Positions 44,683 through 56,414 of a stretch of DNA of 64,000 nt are shown here, piece after piece. Below the pieces are notes generated by a model. It saw nothing but the letters and a program-made list of their open reading frames with translations, was not told the DNA's origin and did no database searches. A program made the position numbers and the translations under genes. Position 1 is the first letter of the stretch. Every line of letters starts with the position of its first letter. Location of the stretch: assembly GCA_028641055.1 (NCBI GenBank), contig CM054057.1, positions 721,490,310-721,554,309 of the forward strand, in the 5' to 3' direction. This DNA comes from Alopecurus myosuroides (Eukaryota; Streptophyta; Magnoliopsida; Poales; Poaceae).

Positions 44683-46582
44683 GTGCAGGAGCCGGAAGTA
44701 AGGGGAAGGGTTCCAAAAGGAAACCCGCCAAACAAAAGCCAGAAAGCTGACAAAGAAGACAGTGAATCGGACACTGACGAAAAAATCCAGGAACAACAGC
44801 GTAAAGGCGAACCCAAGTTTCCGAGAGTTGATGGAGAAGCAATGCTAACTTTCTTAGCAACCCCGTCAGCAAAGGTGGCCAAAATAACACTTCGAGAAAT
44901 AAACGCGGTTGTTCCGGCAACCCCGAAATTCTTGAAGTACTCCAACACACCGATAATCTGGGATCAGTCTGATCATCCCGGAAATATCCCTGAACCCGGC
45001 ACACAAGCTCTTGTTGTAAGCCCTATTGTTCAAAATACTAGGCTAAGAAGAGTGCTGATGGATGGAGGATCCAGCATTAATATAATGTACCTGGATACAC
45101 TGAAGCATCTGAAGATTTCCGAGTCTCAGCTCAACTACAGCAACATACGCTTCCATGGTATTGTCCCTGGCAGGAAAGCACGATCCCTAGGAGACATTTC
45201 CCTAGATGTCACCTTCGGAGATAAAGATCACTTCCGGCAGGAAAAAGTATCCTTCGAAGTAGTGCCGTTCGAAAGCGTGTATCACGCAATACTCGGACGT
45301 CCAGCTTTCGCCAAATTCATGGCAAGATCCTGTTATATTTATAACAAGCTGAAGATGCCAGGACCCAAAGGAGGAGTAAATCACTATAGCTAGTGATTCA
45401 AGCTGGCAAACGAGTTGGAGAAAGAAAACGCCCTTTGCGCTCAGAGAGTCATAGCAAAGAAAGAACTGAAGGAATTAGCCAAGGACGTATCGCCGTCAGA
45501 AATGCCGGCAGGAAAAGAAACTCGGAAGCCAACAGACAGCTTCAAGGCGTCCGAGAATACAAGACAGGTAATCCTAGATCCCAAAGATCCGACAAAATTT
45601 GTCGTCGTAGGGACTGGGATGACTGACAAATAGGAAGGCGAGCTCATCAAGTTCCTCCGTGAGAACTGGGATATTTTTGCCTGGTGTCCAGCTGACATGC
45701 CAGTGTACCCAGGGAACTTGCTGAGCACCAACTCAAGGTTATTCCTGGATCAAAACCCGTCAAACAAGGACTCCGTCGATTTGACGGAAGAAGACGGAAG
45801 GCTATTGGCAAGGAAATTATCCGGTTTTTAGCAGCGGATTTCATCAAGGAAGTAATCCATACTGACTGGTCCGCAAATCCGGTATTAGTACCGAAGAAAG
45901 ACACTACTGCTCTTAGAATGTGTATAGATTACACAGGCTTGAACAAATTGTGTCCGAAAGATAGGTTTGCATTACCGCGAATCGATCAAATAATAGATGC
46001 CACCGCAGGCTCTGAGCTTTTGTGCTTTTTGGATGCATACTCCGGGTACCACCAAATACGCATGAAAAAGGAAGATCAAATTAAGACTTCTTTCATAACC
46101 CCATACGGGACGTATTATTACGTAACCATGCCGTTTGGCCTGAAGAACGCAGGTGCAACCTACCAGCGTTGGATGCAACGTTGTTTGCATAGTCAGATTG
46201 GAAAAAATGTCCATGTTTATGTGGACGACATTGCTGTCGTAACCAAGGAAAAAGATACACTCCTTGAGGATTTGCGAGAAACTTTCGAAAACTTGCGCAC
46301 CTACAAGATGAAGTTGAATCCATCTAAGTGCGTATTCGGGGTTCCCTCAGGAAAACTCTGGGTTCATCGTTTCTCACAGAGGAATAGAAGTTAACACGAA
46401 AAGATCAAGGCAATCTTGAACATCACAAAACCTACCTGCGTCAAAGATGTCCAAAGATTGACGGGTTCTGCAGCTGCCGTTAGCAGATTTATTAGTCGGC
46501 TGGGGGCTAAAATCCTAACACTATACAAGTTGTTGAAGAAATCCGACAAAGTCAAGTGGATAGCAAAGCTTTGGAATACATA
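44683..46582 (+). pseudogene. protease and reverse transcriptase of the Tat-like element, truncated
   Basis: The protease has LMDGGSSINIMYLDTLKHL (catalytic Asp at 45061) and later YHAILGRPAFAKFMA. The reverse transcriptase, about 45650-46394, shows MCIDYTGLNKLCPKD, then FLDAYSGYHQIRM, then MPFGLKNAGATYQRWMQ, and the catalytic YVDD at 46218-46229. Stops and frameshifts lie near 45393, 45630 and 46380. Coding ends at 46582, shortly after the thumb (LTGSAAAVSRFISRLG). No RNase H or integrase follows, so the element is not autonomous. AATAAAG near 46642 may be the poly(A) signal of this message. Confidence 0.87.
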
Positions 46583-47232
46583 GCAGTTATGTCTCTTCTA
46601 TACTTAGTTCAATATCTATGTAAACATCTTTTGAGATCATGAATAAAGTTGTTGGATTTCTGGTATCCATGTTTTTTACAAGTTTATTATAGTAAAAGCA
46701 TGTTTCCACCTTCTCTATTTCCCAATGATCTTACAAAATACTCAATGTTAACCCGAATTGTGCATGCGTACTCGGCGTTAAGAAACTGAATGTTTTTTCA
46801 GCCTGCTAACGGCTAAAGGAAACTTGAATTGCCTGCGTGCCCAAGTTTCGGTCAAAAAATTCCTTGTTTCTCTAAGCATTATCTGATTGCGTATGTGTTG
46901 GGTTACTGGAGCTAGTTAGTAAAAATGCCTTTAGCATGGTCCATGTTTCCGAGTTTAAACTGATTGGTTACACCCAGTTACTCGGCAGGACGATTCATAT
47001 TGCTATTTGAGCCATTTCAAACACTAAGGACAGTTAAAACATATATGCCAGAGAACTTAGAAGATAAAGGAATAGTAACATCCGAAAAACCTTGCAAAAA
47101 ATTTCATAATTAAAAACTGCAAAAGGCGGAATTTTTCATTCATACAAATAGAAGCATTACATTGTAGATTACATTGAAAGAACAGTAATGCTCCTATTGT
47201 CTATTTTTGCTATCCAGGTCAAAGGTAGCCCT
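46583..47232. other. spacer between gag-pol and the antisense gene
   Basis: Non-coding, AT-rich. It holds the likely 3' ends of two convergent transcripts. No gene was recognised. Confidence 0.55.
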
Positions 47233-50161
47233 TCAAGCATCTGATTCCTCCTCGCTGCTGTCGTCCTCGGGGATTGGAGGGATCTCCTCTTCTGGATAAT
47301 TGACGGAAATATTTACCATGGAGGCAATCTGGGTGGCGTGGCCTTTGATTTCATCAAGATGGTATTTCGCTGAGTATCCGTGTATCCTTGAGGACACCGG
47401 ACGCCACGCGCCAAGATTTAGCACCGGGGTAGTGCATGCGCATAAGGCCGAGTGCCATACGCGCACCACCCAGTGCAGCGGAACGCATGATAGAATCCCT
47501 GGATTCCGCCACCTCCATGATGGCTCCCGGAAGTTTTTCGACCTCCGAGAACTCCCCAGTCCTTGCGGGAAGAAACTTGTTCACCAGCTGCATTCCAGCA
47601 GCACGGATCGAAGTCCACATCTTCCCAAAGGCTTGGATCCCTTAAAGCCGGGTACCATCTGGGGTATCTCCTGTTTTTTCCGACAAAACAATCAAAAGTG
47701 TTAGGTGAAAAACAGAGAAGAAAAACAAGATATGGAAAAATAAAAAAGGTAACGGAAAATTACCGATAAGCTTGTCGATCTCGGAGATTTCCTCCAGGCG
47801 AAGGTTCAGAGCATTTTCTAAATCCTGAATGGTGGATTTATCCTTCTCCGCCAGCTCAGAAGCCTTGGAGTTGGCAACTCCAAGGGCCAAGTTGCTGGCC
47901 TCCAGATCCTTTTTAGCCTTCACAAGATGCTTGTGAAGCTCCAAATTCTCCTTTCGGAGATTCTCGGCATTGCCGACATCTTCAGCTATTTGCTTGGCCT
48001 TAGCCAAAGCAGCTGGAAAGCAAAGAAAATTCCGGGTTTAGAAAATTTCCGGAATAAGTACTTAGACAAAAAATTGAATCGCAAACCTCAGAGAAAAATG
48101 TTTACCTGATGTTTTCCGACAAAGCGAGCTGAGACGATGCCAGTTCCGTCTCTCTCTCCTCAAGAATAGAAAGAAGATTTCTAACCTCTTTATTCTTGAT
48201 GGAGAGTTTGTTGAAAACTTCCATGTTAATGGTTTCGGCGGTTTGGTGGAACATAGCAAGGAAAAGAATGATACAAAAAGCATCAAAGCAAAACATGCAT
48301 GCAGTTTTGTTTAATGCTTGGGGGCTAGAGTTACATACCTGGCTCATTCGTTGCAAACCCGCCAAGTTTTCCTTGAACTCCTTTGCGTATTCCGCAAAAG
48401 CAGTTCCGGCCGTGCTTAGGCCGTCATTGATAATCTTGAAGTCCTTGTCAAAGGTGGAATTTCTTCGTCGAAAGTCCGAGAAAATTTTTCCACCTCTGGA
48501 GCCGCCTTTCCCTCGTGTCGGTGTCCGACACAACAGGCTGCTGGGCTCTAACGGCTTGGTCGTGGGGGCTGCAGCGTGCTCTTCCGCCATCATGGACGGT
48601 GTATCCGGAGCGACGGCGGGAGAAGGTTGACCGCCTCGGCTGGAAACAACTTTGTGTTTCTTGAGCTTCTTCGGCTTTAGGTTGGAGGGAGGCAGGCTAA
48701 AAAACAAAAAACCCGGAAAAGTTAAAACACGGAAGATGGATGAAAAGTTCCCATGAAGGAAAAGGAACCCAGAAGAAATAAACCTGGAAGTGGCGACGGG
48801 GATTCCGTCAAGGTCGATAATTTCCTCAGAGGAAGTAATCTTCTTGCGCTTGCGTCCACCTGTAGCAGCGGTGTGCAGCGCGTCCAGCTCAGCCTCGAGG
48901 CCAATTCCGAATCTGAAGATCCGCGAACTGTCGGACAAACAAATCGGAATCAGAAGCTAGATAAACCGAGAAAGAATGAACTATACCCAAATGACTAAAA
49001 AATTACCTTGGGAACCGGGTTGTCGGCCGTATACATTGGCCGACTCGCTTCGTATTGGTCGCGTGATGCGACCAATTGGTTGATGCGCCGTCGAAGCTCC
49101 TTTGCGGCCAATCTTTGGTGGTTGTCCGCATTGGATCCTTGACTCCTGTGTATTCGCACAGGAGACGACCACTGTGGTTGGCCAATGGCTGAATTCGCCT
49201 ATTCAGCCAGCATAAGACCGTGTCCATGCCGGTCAAAGGTGGAGTGGACGAGGTGAGCTTGGCGATGCGCCGCTTGATCCTTAGGAGATCAGGCGGCAGA
49301 ACCTGGACGGCTTCCGTTCCCCAATTATCTTGGGGAATGGCAGCAGTGTTGGAGAAAGGTGGAACCCCGATGGCCTTTTTTGGAAAAGGCACATCGGGAT
49401 GATAGAAGAAAGAACCCGTCCAAAATTTGACGGATTCTGATGTCTTGATCTTGGGAACCAATCTTCCCTAAACCTCCGAAGAGTAAAGGAGATGGTCCCG
49501 CAAGTCGGAGTGCGCCCTCCGAGGAGTTCCGCTTAACCCCGAAACAATACATCCAGAAATCTAACCTAGGCTCTAAACCTAAGTAACCCTCGAATAGGGC
49601 CTGGAACCCGCCATATAAAGAATGGAGTTGGGTGGCAGGTTGTGGGGTTGGATGTTGTAGTGAGAAAGGACTTGGAGGAAAAAAGCGGAAGGAGGGAGCC
49701 CCATACCTCTCAGGAGGTGGGAAGAAAGAAGAACCCTTTCGCCGTCTCTCGGCGCTGGCTCGTTCTCGTCTTCAGGGAGCCGCCATTTCCCTTGGAGGAT
49801 CAGGCCCTCTTTCTCCAAGTTTGGAAGAAGAGCCGGGGAATGTTGCAGGCAATCCAGTTGCCTGCAGATTCCGCCTCTTCATCTGCTCCGGTGGCGGAGG
49901 CGGTGGCTGCTTCTGCGGCGGCGAGCTCGTCACCGACGATCTGGATCTTCTCCTCCGCCGTTTCAGGAGCAAACGGCGGGGAAGTGGCGGAGCTCGCGCC
50001 CGCAACGTCCGCGGAGGCGGAAAGGTTTTCTCCGCCCGCCGCGGAGGCCGCGGTTTTCTCCGGCTCGTCGCCGCGTGCTTGGGTGACCCAACTTGTGGAT
50101 CCAGGTCGCTGATGAGGTCGTTGATGGCGGCGCGAGTGGGCGAAGACGGTGAGCTTGCCAT
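47233..50161 (-). pseudogene. antisense gene of the Tat-like element (putative gypsy-type transposon protein family)
   Basis: Starting MASSPSSPTRAAINDLISDL at 50161, the gene runs left through several exons. The first is basic and proline-rich. Then comes ERVLLSSHLLRGMGLPPSAF with VLSHYNIQPHNLPPNSI (49818-49579), and VKFWTGSFFYHPDVPFPKK (49461-49003). This is the domain annotated in plants as putative gypsy-type transposon (PF04195). A Lys-rich linker (about 48650) and coiled coil (48290-47760) follow, and it ends PIPEDDSSEEESDA at 47233. Frameshifts near 49800 and 49465 and stops show decay. Such antisense ORFs recur in Tat-lineage elements; their job is unknown. Confidence 0.75.
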
Positions 50162-50699
50162 TTCCTGGCGGCGCGATTCGTTTCGGGTGTGCTTGGAGGT
50201 GAGGAGCGCTCGGGGCAGTGCGTCGCTTGAGAGCTCGTGCGCGTCAATGGCGAGTGCGGTGAGAGTGCGGAAGGTTTTCGTTGAGGACGAGGATGGCTAT
50301 TTATAGCTAGAAATCCGTCAAGATACGCGCCAACGGCTATTTTGACCGTTGGATGTTTGCCGCGTGTCACTCGCCGGAAAATCCGGGAAATGAAACGACA
50401 GGGTAATGATGGTTATCTCCTCGTTTCCCGCGAGAATCTGTCAGAGATATGTTTCTGGGTTTTCCGAGTAAAACCTAAACATCGCTTACGTCAGCATGGT
50501 TAAGTGCGCTGACGTAAGAAGTTCCTTCTCCGCGAAGGATCGTGAGAGAAAAGACGGATTTTCAGGATTCCGAGTTTCATGTCACCATCTTTTTCAAAAG
50601 AAGAATAAGAAGAATCAAGACTGCTGAATCAATATTTCTCGGACAAAGTATATTTGGCGAAAGGCGAGAATCAGAGTTTCGATCCTTCTTGGGGGCTAC

Positions 50700-51249
50700 T
50701 GTCGGATATACCAAATAGGGGTATAGAAGATGGTAGACAAAGTGCCGGATTACCGGGGTGGCCTAAGAGGTAGTGGGCTTAGGTCCATTAGGCGGCCCAG
50801 TAATCCGACGCACGGAAGCCGGATTCTAGAAGAACCCGGATCACGGCCCATGTGATCTGGCTTGGGGGAGAAGACGGATTCCTTGCTTTCCAAGTTACAA
50901 GTTACCGTAGTCTTCTAGGTTTTCCTATTATGTAAGCCCTAATCCGCTATTATATAAAGCCGGACGGGAGATAGATAAAAGAGAGAGATAACAGAGAAGC
51001 TCTATGCCAACTCGCCGAGAAGCTCATCCTCGTCGAGTAGCTTAGATCTAAACCCTCACATTGTAACCCTGTTTACGGGCTTTAGTCCCAATTAGTGAGA
51101 AGTGCAGGAGTAGGCACGTCGTACTGTCGCGACGTACCGAACCTGGGTAAAATCCTGTGTTCTGTGTTACTACGCTATCCCGTTACCCCACATCTCTACC
51201 GTAGTCTCATGGCACCCCCGTCTATGAAAACTACTACGATGTCTCGACA
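50700..51249 (+). repeat. 3' LTR of the Tat-like element
   Basis: Starts TGTCGGATATACC and ends GTCTCGACA; 550 bp, about 98% like the 5' LTR by eye. A clear TATATAAAG lies near 50950. Confidence 0.9.
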
Positions 51250-52247
51250 GGACCCAAAGTGATAGCAATTGGGACGACCGGAGGGGATGGCTGAGATTTG
51301 AGGATCACATGTGTTCACGGAGTGTTAATGCTTTTCTCTGGTGCTTTATTAAAAGGAGCACCTTAATTACCAGTAGTTTCCCTAGAGGCCCCGCTGCCAC
51401 GGGCTGGTAGGACAAAAGATGGTGTGCAAGTTTCTCATTGCGAGCACGTATGACTATATTGTAACACATGCCTATGGTTAGCCTAGAACTTGGATGCTTT
51501 ATTATTATTATCTGTAATGCTCACGTTATTATTATTACGTGACATGTGTTATCCATGCAACGCCCGTTCGTCCATTCCCTCTATGCCTACGGTACTCACA
51601 TCATGTTGTTTTCCGCGATTGCTACTGCTATTACTATTTTATTCCTGCTGTTATTTTACTACTACTGCTGCTATAAAACTGTTCCCACTGATAAATTGTT
51701 GCGAGCAAGTCTACTTTCAGGTGCAGCTAAATTGACAATCAGTTGTTAAGGCTTATAAATATTCTTTGGCTCCCCTTGTATAGAATCAATAAATTTGGTG
51801 TTTTACTTCCCTCGAAGACTGTTGCGATCCCCTATACTTGTGGGTCATCAAGATGCTAGGAAATCCTACATGACAACTGATGTTGGGCAGATGGTTCCAT
51901 TTATTGATAAAACAAAAAATGTTGAGGAAGTAAGTGGAAAAAGAAAGGTTCCAGAACCATATGCTGAGGAGGAAGAAGATGACAATGACGAGGAGAAGTC
52001 CTTTTCTACAAAGGTTCACAGACTGGGGTATACCCCTTTGGTACTATAAACTAGCTAGTTCCTTCCTCTAGAGAGGGTTCTAGTAGAGGTAGAGCTGTGG
52101 TGCCACATGTAATGGACTATTACGCTCAGTAAACCAAATTTCATTACTGCTGGGGTTGTGGAGAATCCTGAAGAGCCACTTCAAAATGAGTTAACTGATG
52201 CGCGCAGATGTACGCTCATTGGTAGACCCCAAGTGTAAGGTATGAAG

Positions 52248-53542
52248 TGAAGGGAATATGCCCGAGAGGCAATAATAAAGTGTTTATTATGTTATTCCTT
52301 GTTTATGATAGATGTTAATTTCTAATGCTAGAATTGTATTAACCGGAAACGTTGATACATGTGTGATTAATAAACAAACAATCGTTCCTAGCAAAGCCTC
52401 TCTTTTAACTAGCTCACTGATTAACCGATGATCAAGGTTTCCTAATCATGAACATTGGATGTTGTTAATAACGAGGTCATGTCATTAGTAGAATTATGTG
52501 ATGAACATAAACCCAAACTAAGCATAACAATACGATCAAGTTATTTAGTTTATGTTGTTATGTCTTACATATGAAGTGACCTCATTCCGTAGACCATGAG
52601 ATCATGTCAATCACTAATACCGGAAGGGTACTTTGATGTCATCAAACGTCACGCCATAACAGGGTGACTATAAAGGTGTCGTTGGGTATTCGGAAAGTGT
52701 TAGTTGATGCTCATGGATCAACAGTGGGATTTGTCCATCCAAATGACGGAGAGATATACTCTAGGCCCTCTCGGTGATATCACATCTACACCGCTTGCAA
52801 GAACATGACTAGGTCACAAGGATGTCATATCACGGAACGAGTAAAAGAGTACTTGTCGGTAACGAGATCAAACTAGGTATGGTTGATACCAATGATCGGA
52901 TCTCGGACAAGTAAAATATCGCAAGACAAAGAGAATAGTTACGACGTTGATGGTTCACACGATCACGAGAGTCATCGTTGAATATATAGGAGTCATCACG
53001 GATCTCTAGATCCCGCTGTTGATTATTGATCGGAGAGGAGTCTAGGTCATGTCTATGTTATTCGCGAACCGTAGGGTGACACACTTAAGGTTCGATGTAG
53101 CATTCAAGAGGATACGGAATATCGAAGAATGTTTTGGACAACACCGAAATTGTTTTGGGGAAAATTGAAATAGTTCAAGGGGTTTTTTGTCGAATGGTTG
53201 TTAATAGAATTAACAAATGATTCGAGGTGCTATATGCAAATGTTTGTTAATGGAATTAAACAAAAACTCCCTCCGTCCGGAATTAAGTGTCACAAAGTTT
53301 GACAAAAGTGGATGTATCTAACACTAAATTATGTCTAGATACATCCACTTTTGTCAAACTTTGTGACATTTAATTACGGACGGAGGGAGTATAAAATAAA
53401 GAAAGAAAAATGTTTTATTTATTTATTAAAGAAAAACCTTTGGATTTTCTAAGTCGGAAATTATGGGAGCATGAGTCGGTGTGAGTGGAGCTTCCACTCA
53501 CATGAAGAGGGAAGAGGTGGGGGCACCCCATGGCTGGCCGCT
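52248..53542 (+). mobile_element. LTR fragment of another Triticeae retrotransposon
   Basis: From TGAAGGGAATATGCCCGAGA onward the sequence follows a common Triticeae LTR type (GAGGCAATAATAAAG, GGTAACGAGATCAAACTAGG, AGATCCCGCTGTTGATTATTG, CACTTAAGGTTCGATG). No coding region and no second LTR is in view. A Stowaway MITE sits at 53267-53389, and another element cuts it at 53543. The family name is not assigned. Confidence 0.65.
53267..53389. mobile_element. Stowaway MITE
   Basis: A 123-bp near-perfect palindrome starts CTCCCTCCGTCCGGAATTAA and ends with the complement, GGACGGAGGGAG. TA follows on the right (53390-53391); the left TA is not kept. GTCACAAAGTTTGACAAAAG and its complement form the inner stem. 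The preserved pairing suggests recent origin. Confidence 0.92.
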
Positions 53543-54730
53543 TGATACGTCTCCAACGTATCTATAATTTCTGATGCTCCATGATCATATTTTGCCAATT
53601 GCTACTTGTTTTCTCCCTTATTTATAGCATTTTTATACGTCTTCCGGGACTAACCTATTAACAAGATGCCAAGTGAGAGTTCCCTGTTTTCTGCTGTTTT
53701 TGGTTTCAGAAAAGTTATTCTGCAAAAATTCTCGGAATTGGACCCCACAAAGCCCGAAGTTCCTATTTTCCCCGGAAGCATCCAGAACACCGAAGAGGAG
53801 TCGAAGACGGGCAACAGGGGGACCACACCATAGGGTGGCGCAGGTCCCCCTGGCCGCGCCACCTATGGGTGTGGGGCCCCTGGAGCTCCACCGACTTTGC
53901 CCTTTCGCCTATTTAATCCCCCCCAGATGGAAAATCCTAAGCACCTGATAAAAAATCCCCAAAAAGTTTCGCAGCTGCCATCACCGTCAACCCTAGATCA
54001 GGGGGGTTCTGAAGCTATTTCCGGCACCCTGCCAAAGAGGATATCATCACCGGAGGCTTCTACATCACCATGCTTGCCTCCGGAGTGATGCATGAGTAGT
54101 TCGTCCTTGGACTACGGGTTCATAGCTGTAGCTAGATGGTTGTCTTCTCCTCATATGCCTCCATGTTTAGATCTCGTGAGCTGCCTATCATGATCGAGAT
54201 TGATCTTATGTAATTCTATATGATGTGTTTGCTGGGATCCGATGAATATTGACTTATGCCAAGTTGATTATAGTCTTTATTTGCATATGCTATTTGTGAT
54301 CTTGCATGCTTTTCGTTGCTAGTGGTTGCTCTGGCCAAGTAGTTGCTAGTGACTCCAAGAGGGGGTATTTATGCTCGATAGTGGGTTCATGCCTCCTCAC
54401 CACCTTGCTCGAGTGACAGAAACGTGAAGGGGGGATGTGTTGTTGCCATTAGGGAGAAAACAACGGTGAGAGTGCCCACGTGCATACATTGCTTACATTA
54501 CACACTTTGTTTAATGCAGTTATCTGCTGCTTGCAACTTAATACCTAAGGGGGTTCGGATGATAACCTGAGGGTAGATTATTAGTCATAGATGCAGATGG
54601 ATGTCGGTCTATGTATATTGTTGTAATGACCGCACTAAATATCATAGTAGTCTTCATGTCATATTGTGCACTACGGTGCAGCCTCTATTTGTCAATTTCC
54701 CAGCATGTAATTTGTTCACCCAGCATGTTA
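53543..54730 (+). repeat. 5' LTR (incomplete) of the deleted gypsy element
   Basis: Matches 56415-57615 from TGATACGTCTCC to TTCACCCAGCATGTTAT and then diverges, marking the deletion point. Confidence 0.75.
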
Positions 54731-56414
54731 TTTTTAGTAGTGTTATGTGAGTACTCTCATGTTTGCTTGCTGTATCATAAAGAGTATTTTTGTTAAAGCA
54801 TGTTTTGTATGGTGCTTGTTGGGAGAAACAAAACTGCTGCTTGAAGTAGAATTTATAACAGTACTAGTAGAAGCTTGTATATACTGTGGCTAGGACTTTT
54901 TCATGCCATGCTAAATGTTATTTTAGTTTTAAAGCCTTGTGGTTATTGAGTAGCATGATTATCCTCAAATAGATGAGAGTGTTTAATATGTATTGAAAGA
55001 TTCATGAGTTGTTCTTGTCATAGTAAAGCATCAATATATGGTATTCTCTTTCGAATGTTTTATTTTGTTGACTTGGCGCATGCTCACACCATGTTTATGA
55101 CTACAAACCAGTCACAAATAGCCTCCATGACCACTTAGTTTTTGAACTTGTGATACTGCTTATGTTTTAATTAATGATGCTTATGTCGCTATGCATGATT
55201 ATGGCTCTTATGCTCTCTTGATTTGTCGCTCCCAGTCCTTTTCTAGCCTCCACCTGTACTGAGTATGAGCTCTACTCGTGCATCCAAACTCCCTTAAACC
55301 AAAGTTTTTCCCATTGTGTCCACCATACCTACCTACATGTGGTATTTAACTGCCATTCCAAGTAAATTGCTCATGTGTTACCTTTAAAACCTTCAAAATT
55401 ACTCCTGCTTTATGTTCCTGTTTTTGCTCATGAGGACGTCAATAGAGAATCTTTATACTTGTTGATTGATTCACACCCTGACTAGACTTCATCCGCTTAT
55501 CCAAATGATAGAAGAGCTGGCAGCGGGGTGCCCAACCCCAAATTAATGCAAACAAATTCTCTTTACTATTATTGCCTCTGATTTATCAGTCAAAGAATAA
55601 TTGTGTAAATAAAAGAGAAAGAGGGATGACCTTCTACACCAGTTGCGTCCTTCACCATGGGAGCTGCTCTTGTGAATCTAGTTGGCTTGTGACGTACTGT
55701 ATTTTATGTTTACCATTCGTTGAAATTAGCATACATCTCCCAAAATATAGACACTCCTCCACGGTATGTGATTGTTTGCAGGCACCCGAGGATTCGGTTA
55801 GACATGGTTTGTGAAATATGGATGGGAGGAGTGTCAAACTTTTAATACCTCTGTTTAATAAAATAAAAGCTCTAGAACATGAGTGATCCCTGCTTCCCTC
55901 CGCTAAGGGCCTTTCTTTTACTTTTATGTTGAGTCTCCATCTTCTAACTTTATGCACAGTTCAGAGAGCATTTTTGCCATTCTAAGTTCTATGTGCATTT
56001 GTCCCATAAGCATCAATAATTACTTCATGGTGTGATATTATTTGTTCTTAAATTATTTGTTCTAGTCTTCCTCATGAACTTTGTAAGTGTCCTGGCATTT
56101 ATGTTTTGCCCCACTCTTAAGGACTGAAATATCACTTTTCCATGCTTTCTCCATACCTGAAACAAACGTTTACCTTTCTTTGCATTATTATTCATGATCC
56201 TTTATTTGAGTTACTCTTTGTGATGCAAATTAATTGCTATGCTTTATTATTAAAGTTTTATTTATCATGTCTATGTTTAAAGTTTTATGATCTCCGCGTG
56301 CATATGCTTTTCCATTAGATTGATCAAATTTATGTTTGTAGCATGTCACCTCAGAAATTATTGTTTTATCGTTTACCTACTCGAGGACGAGTAGGAAGTA
56401 AGCTTGGGGATGCT
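54731..56414 (+). other. 3' non-coding interior of the deleted gypsy element
   Basis: AT-rich, without a coding frame longer than about 100 codons. It ends with CTCGAGGACGAGTAGG and the purine tract before the 3' LTR. I see no gene in it. Confidence 0.6.

Larger units (their letters stand above)
41412..51249 (+). mobile_element. Ty3/gypsy LTR retrotransposon, Tat-like, with antisense gene
   Basis: The LTRs are 41412-41962 (551 bp) and 50700-51249 (550 bp). Both start TGTCGG and end CGACA, with about ten small differences by eye. An exact GGACC duplication lies at 41407-41411 and 51250-51254. A primer-binding site TTGGCGCCCACCGTGGGGC starts at 41964, and the purine tract CTTGGGGGCTAC precedes the 3' LTR. 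The order is gag, protease, reverse transcriptase, long spacer, then a minus-strand gene. RNase H and integrase are missing. A long 3' spacer with an antisense ORF is a Tat-lineage trait. Confidence 0.9.
40639..51850 (+). mobile_element. solo LTR (Athila-like family), split by a Tat-like gypsy element
   Basis: A single LTR starts TGATACGCCCAAAACG at 40639 and ends TTGTGGGTCATCA at 51850. It is flanked by ATATG (40634-40638) and AGATG (51851-51855), a 5-bp duplication with one mismatch. No internal domain of its own is present, only the foreign element at 41412-51249. Without that and one GGACC copy its length is 1369 bp, the same as the LTR at 57625-58993, with clear sequence similarity throughout. 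Solo LTRs arise by recombination between an element's two LTRs. Confidence 0.85.
39222..52049 (+). pseudogene. LINE-C ORF1 (DUF4283-like), interrupted
   Basis: The ATG at 39222 starts MAEARVEGVRPRVNFPPQ, then a Gly/Arg-rich N-terminus with RSRSRDRFRG. The core near 40040-40390 has WRWYSKPMGAGRFLMRFPS, HFGRINMRSMPRVVIQVDHW and VAWFQVRGIPLD, matching the DUF4283 nucleic-acid-binding part of plant LINE ORF1 proteins. It then becomes basic (KKARGNHHTPKKQKS) and reaches the solo LTR at 40639. With the LTR and one 5-bp duplication removed, the frame goes on from GRFMTY to ARKSYMTTDVGQMVPFID and ends at 52049. A stop at 39501-39503 and frameshifts near 39710, 39900 and 40437 show decay. Confidence 0.78.
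38182..52247 (+). mobile_element. LINE (LINE-C), split by a solo LTR and its nested gypsy element
   Basis: ORF1-type coding on the left (39222-40638) continues in the same sense on the right (from about 51851), with a solo LTR between. GC-rich leader-like DNA from about 38182 may be its 5' region and has a 68-bp tandem duplication. The right side is cut by another LTR at 52248, so ORF2 is not in view. The left border is approximate. Confidence 0.6.

Noticed and set aside
49632..50306. 224-codon plus-strand ORF near the Tat 3' LTR
   Set aside because: It is the antisense shadow of the GC-rich first exon of the minus-strand gene starting at 50161.
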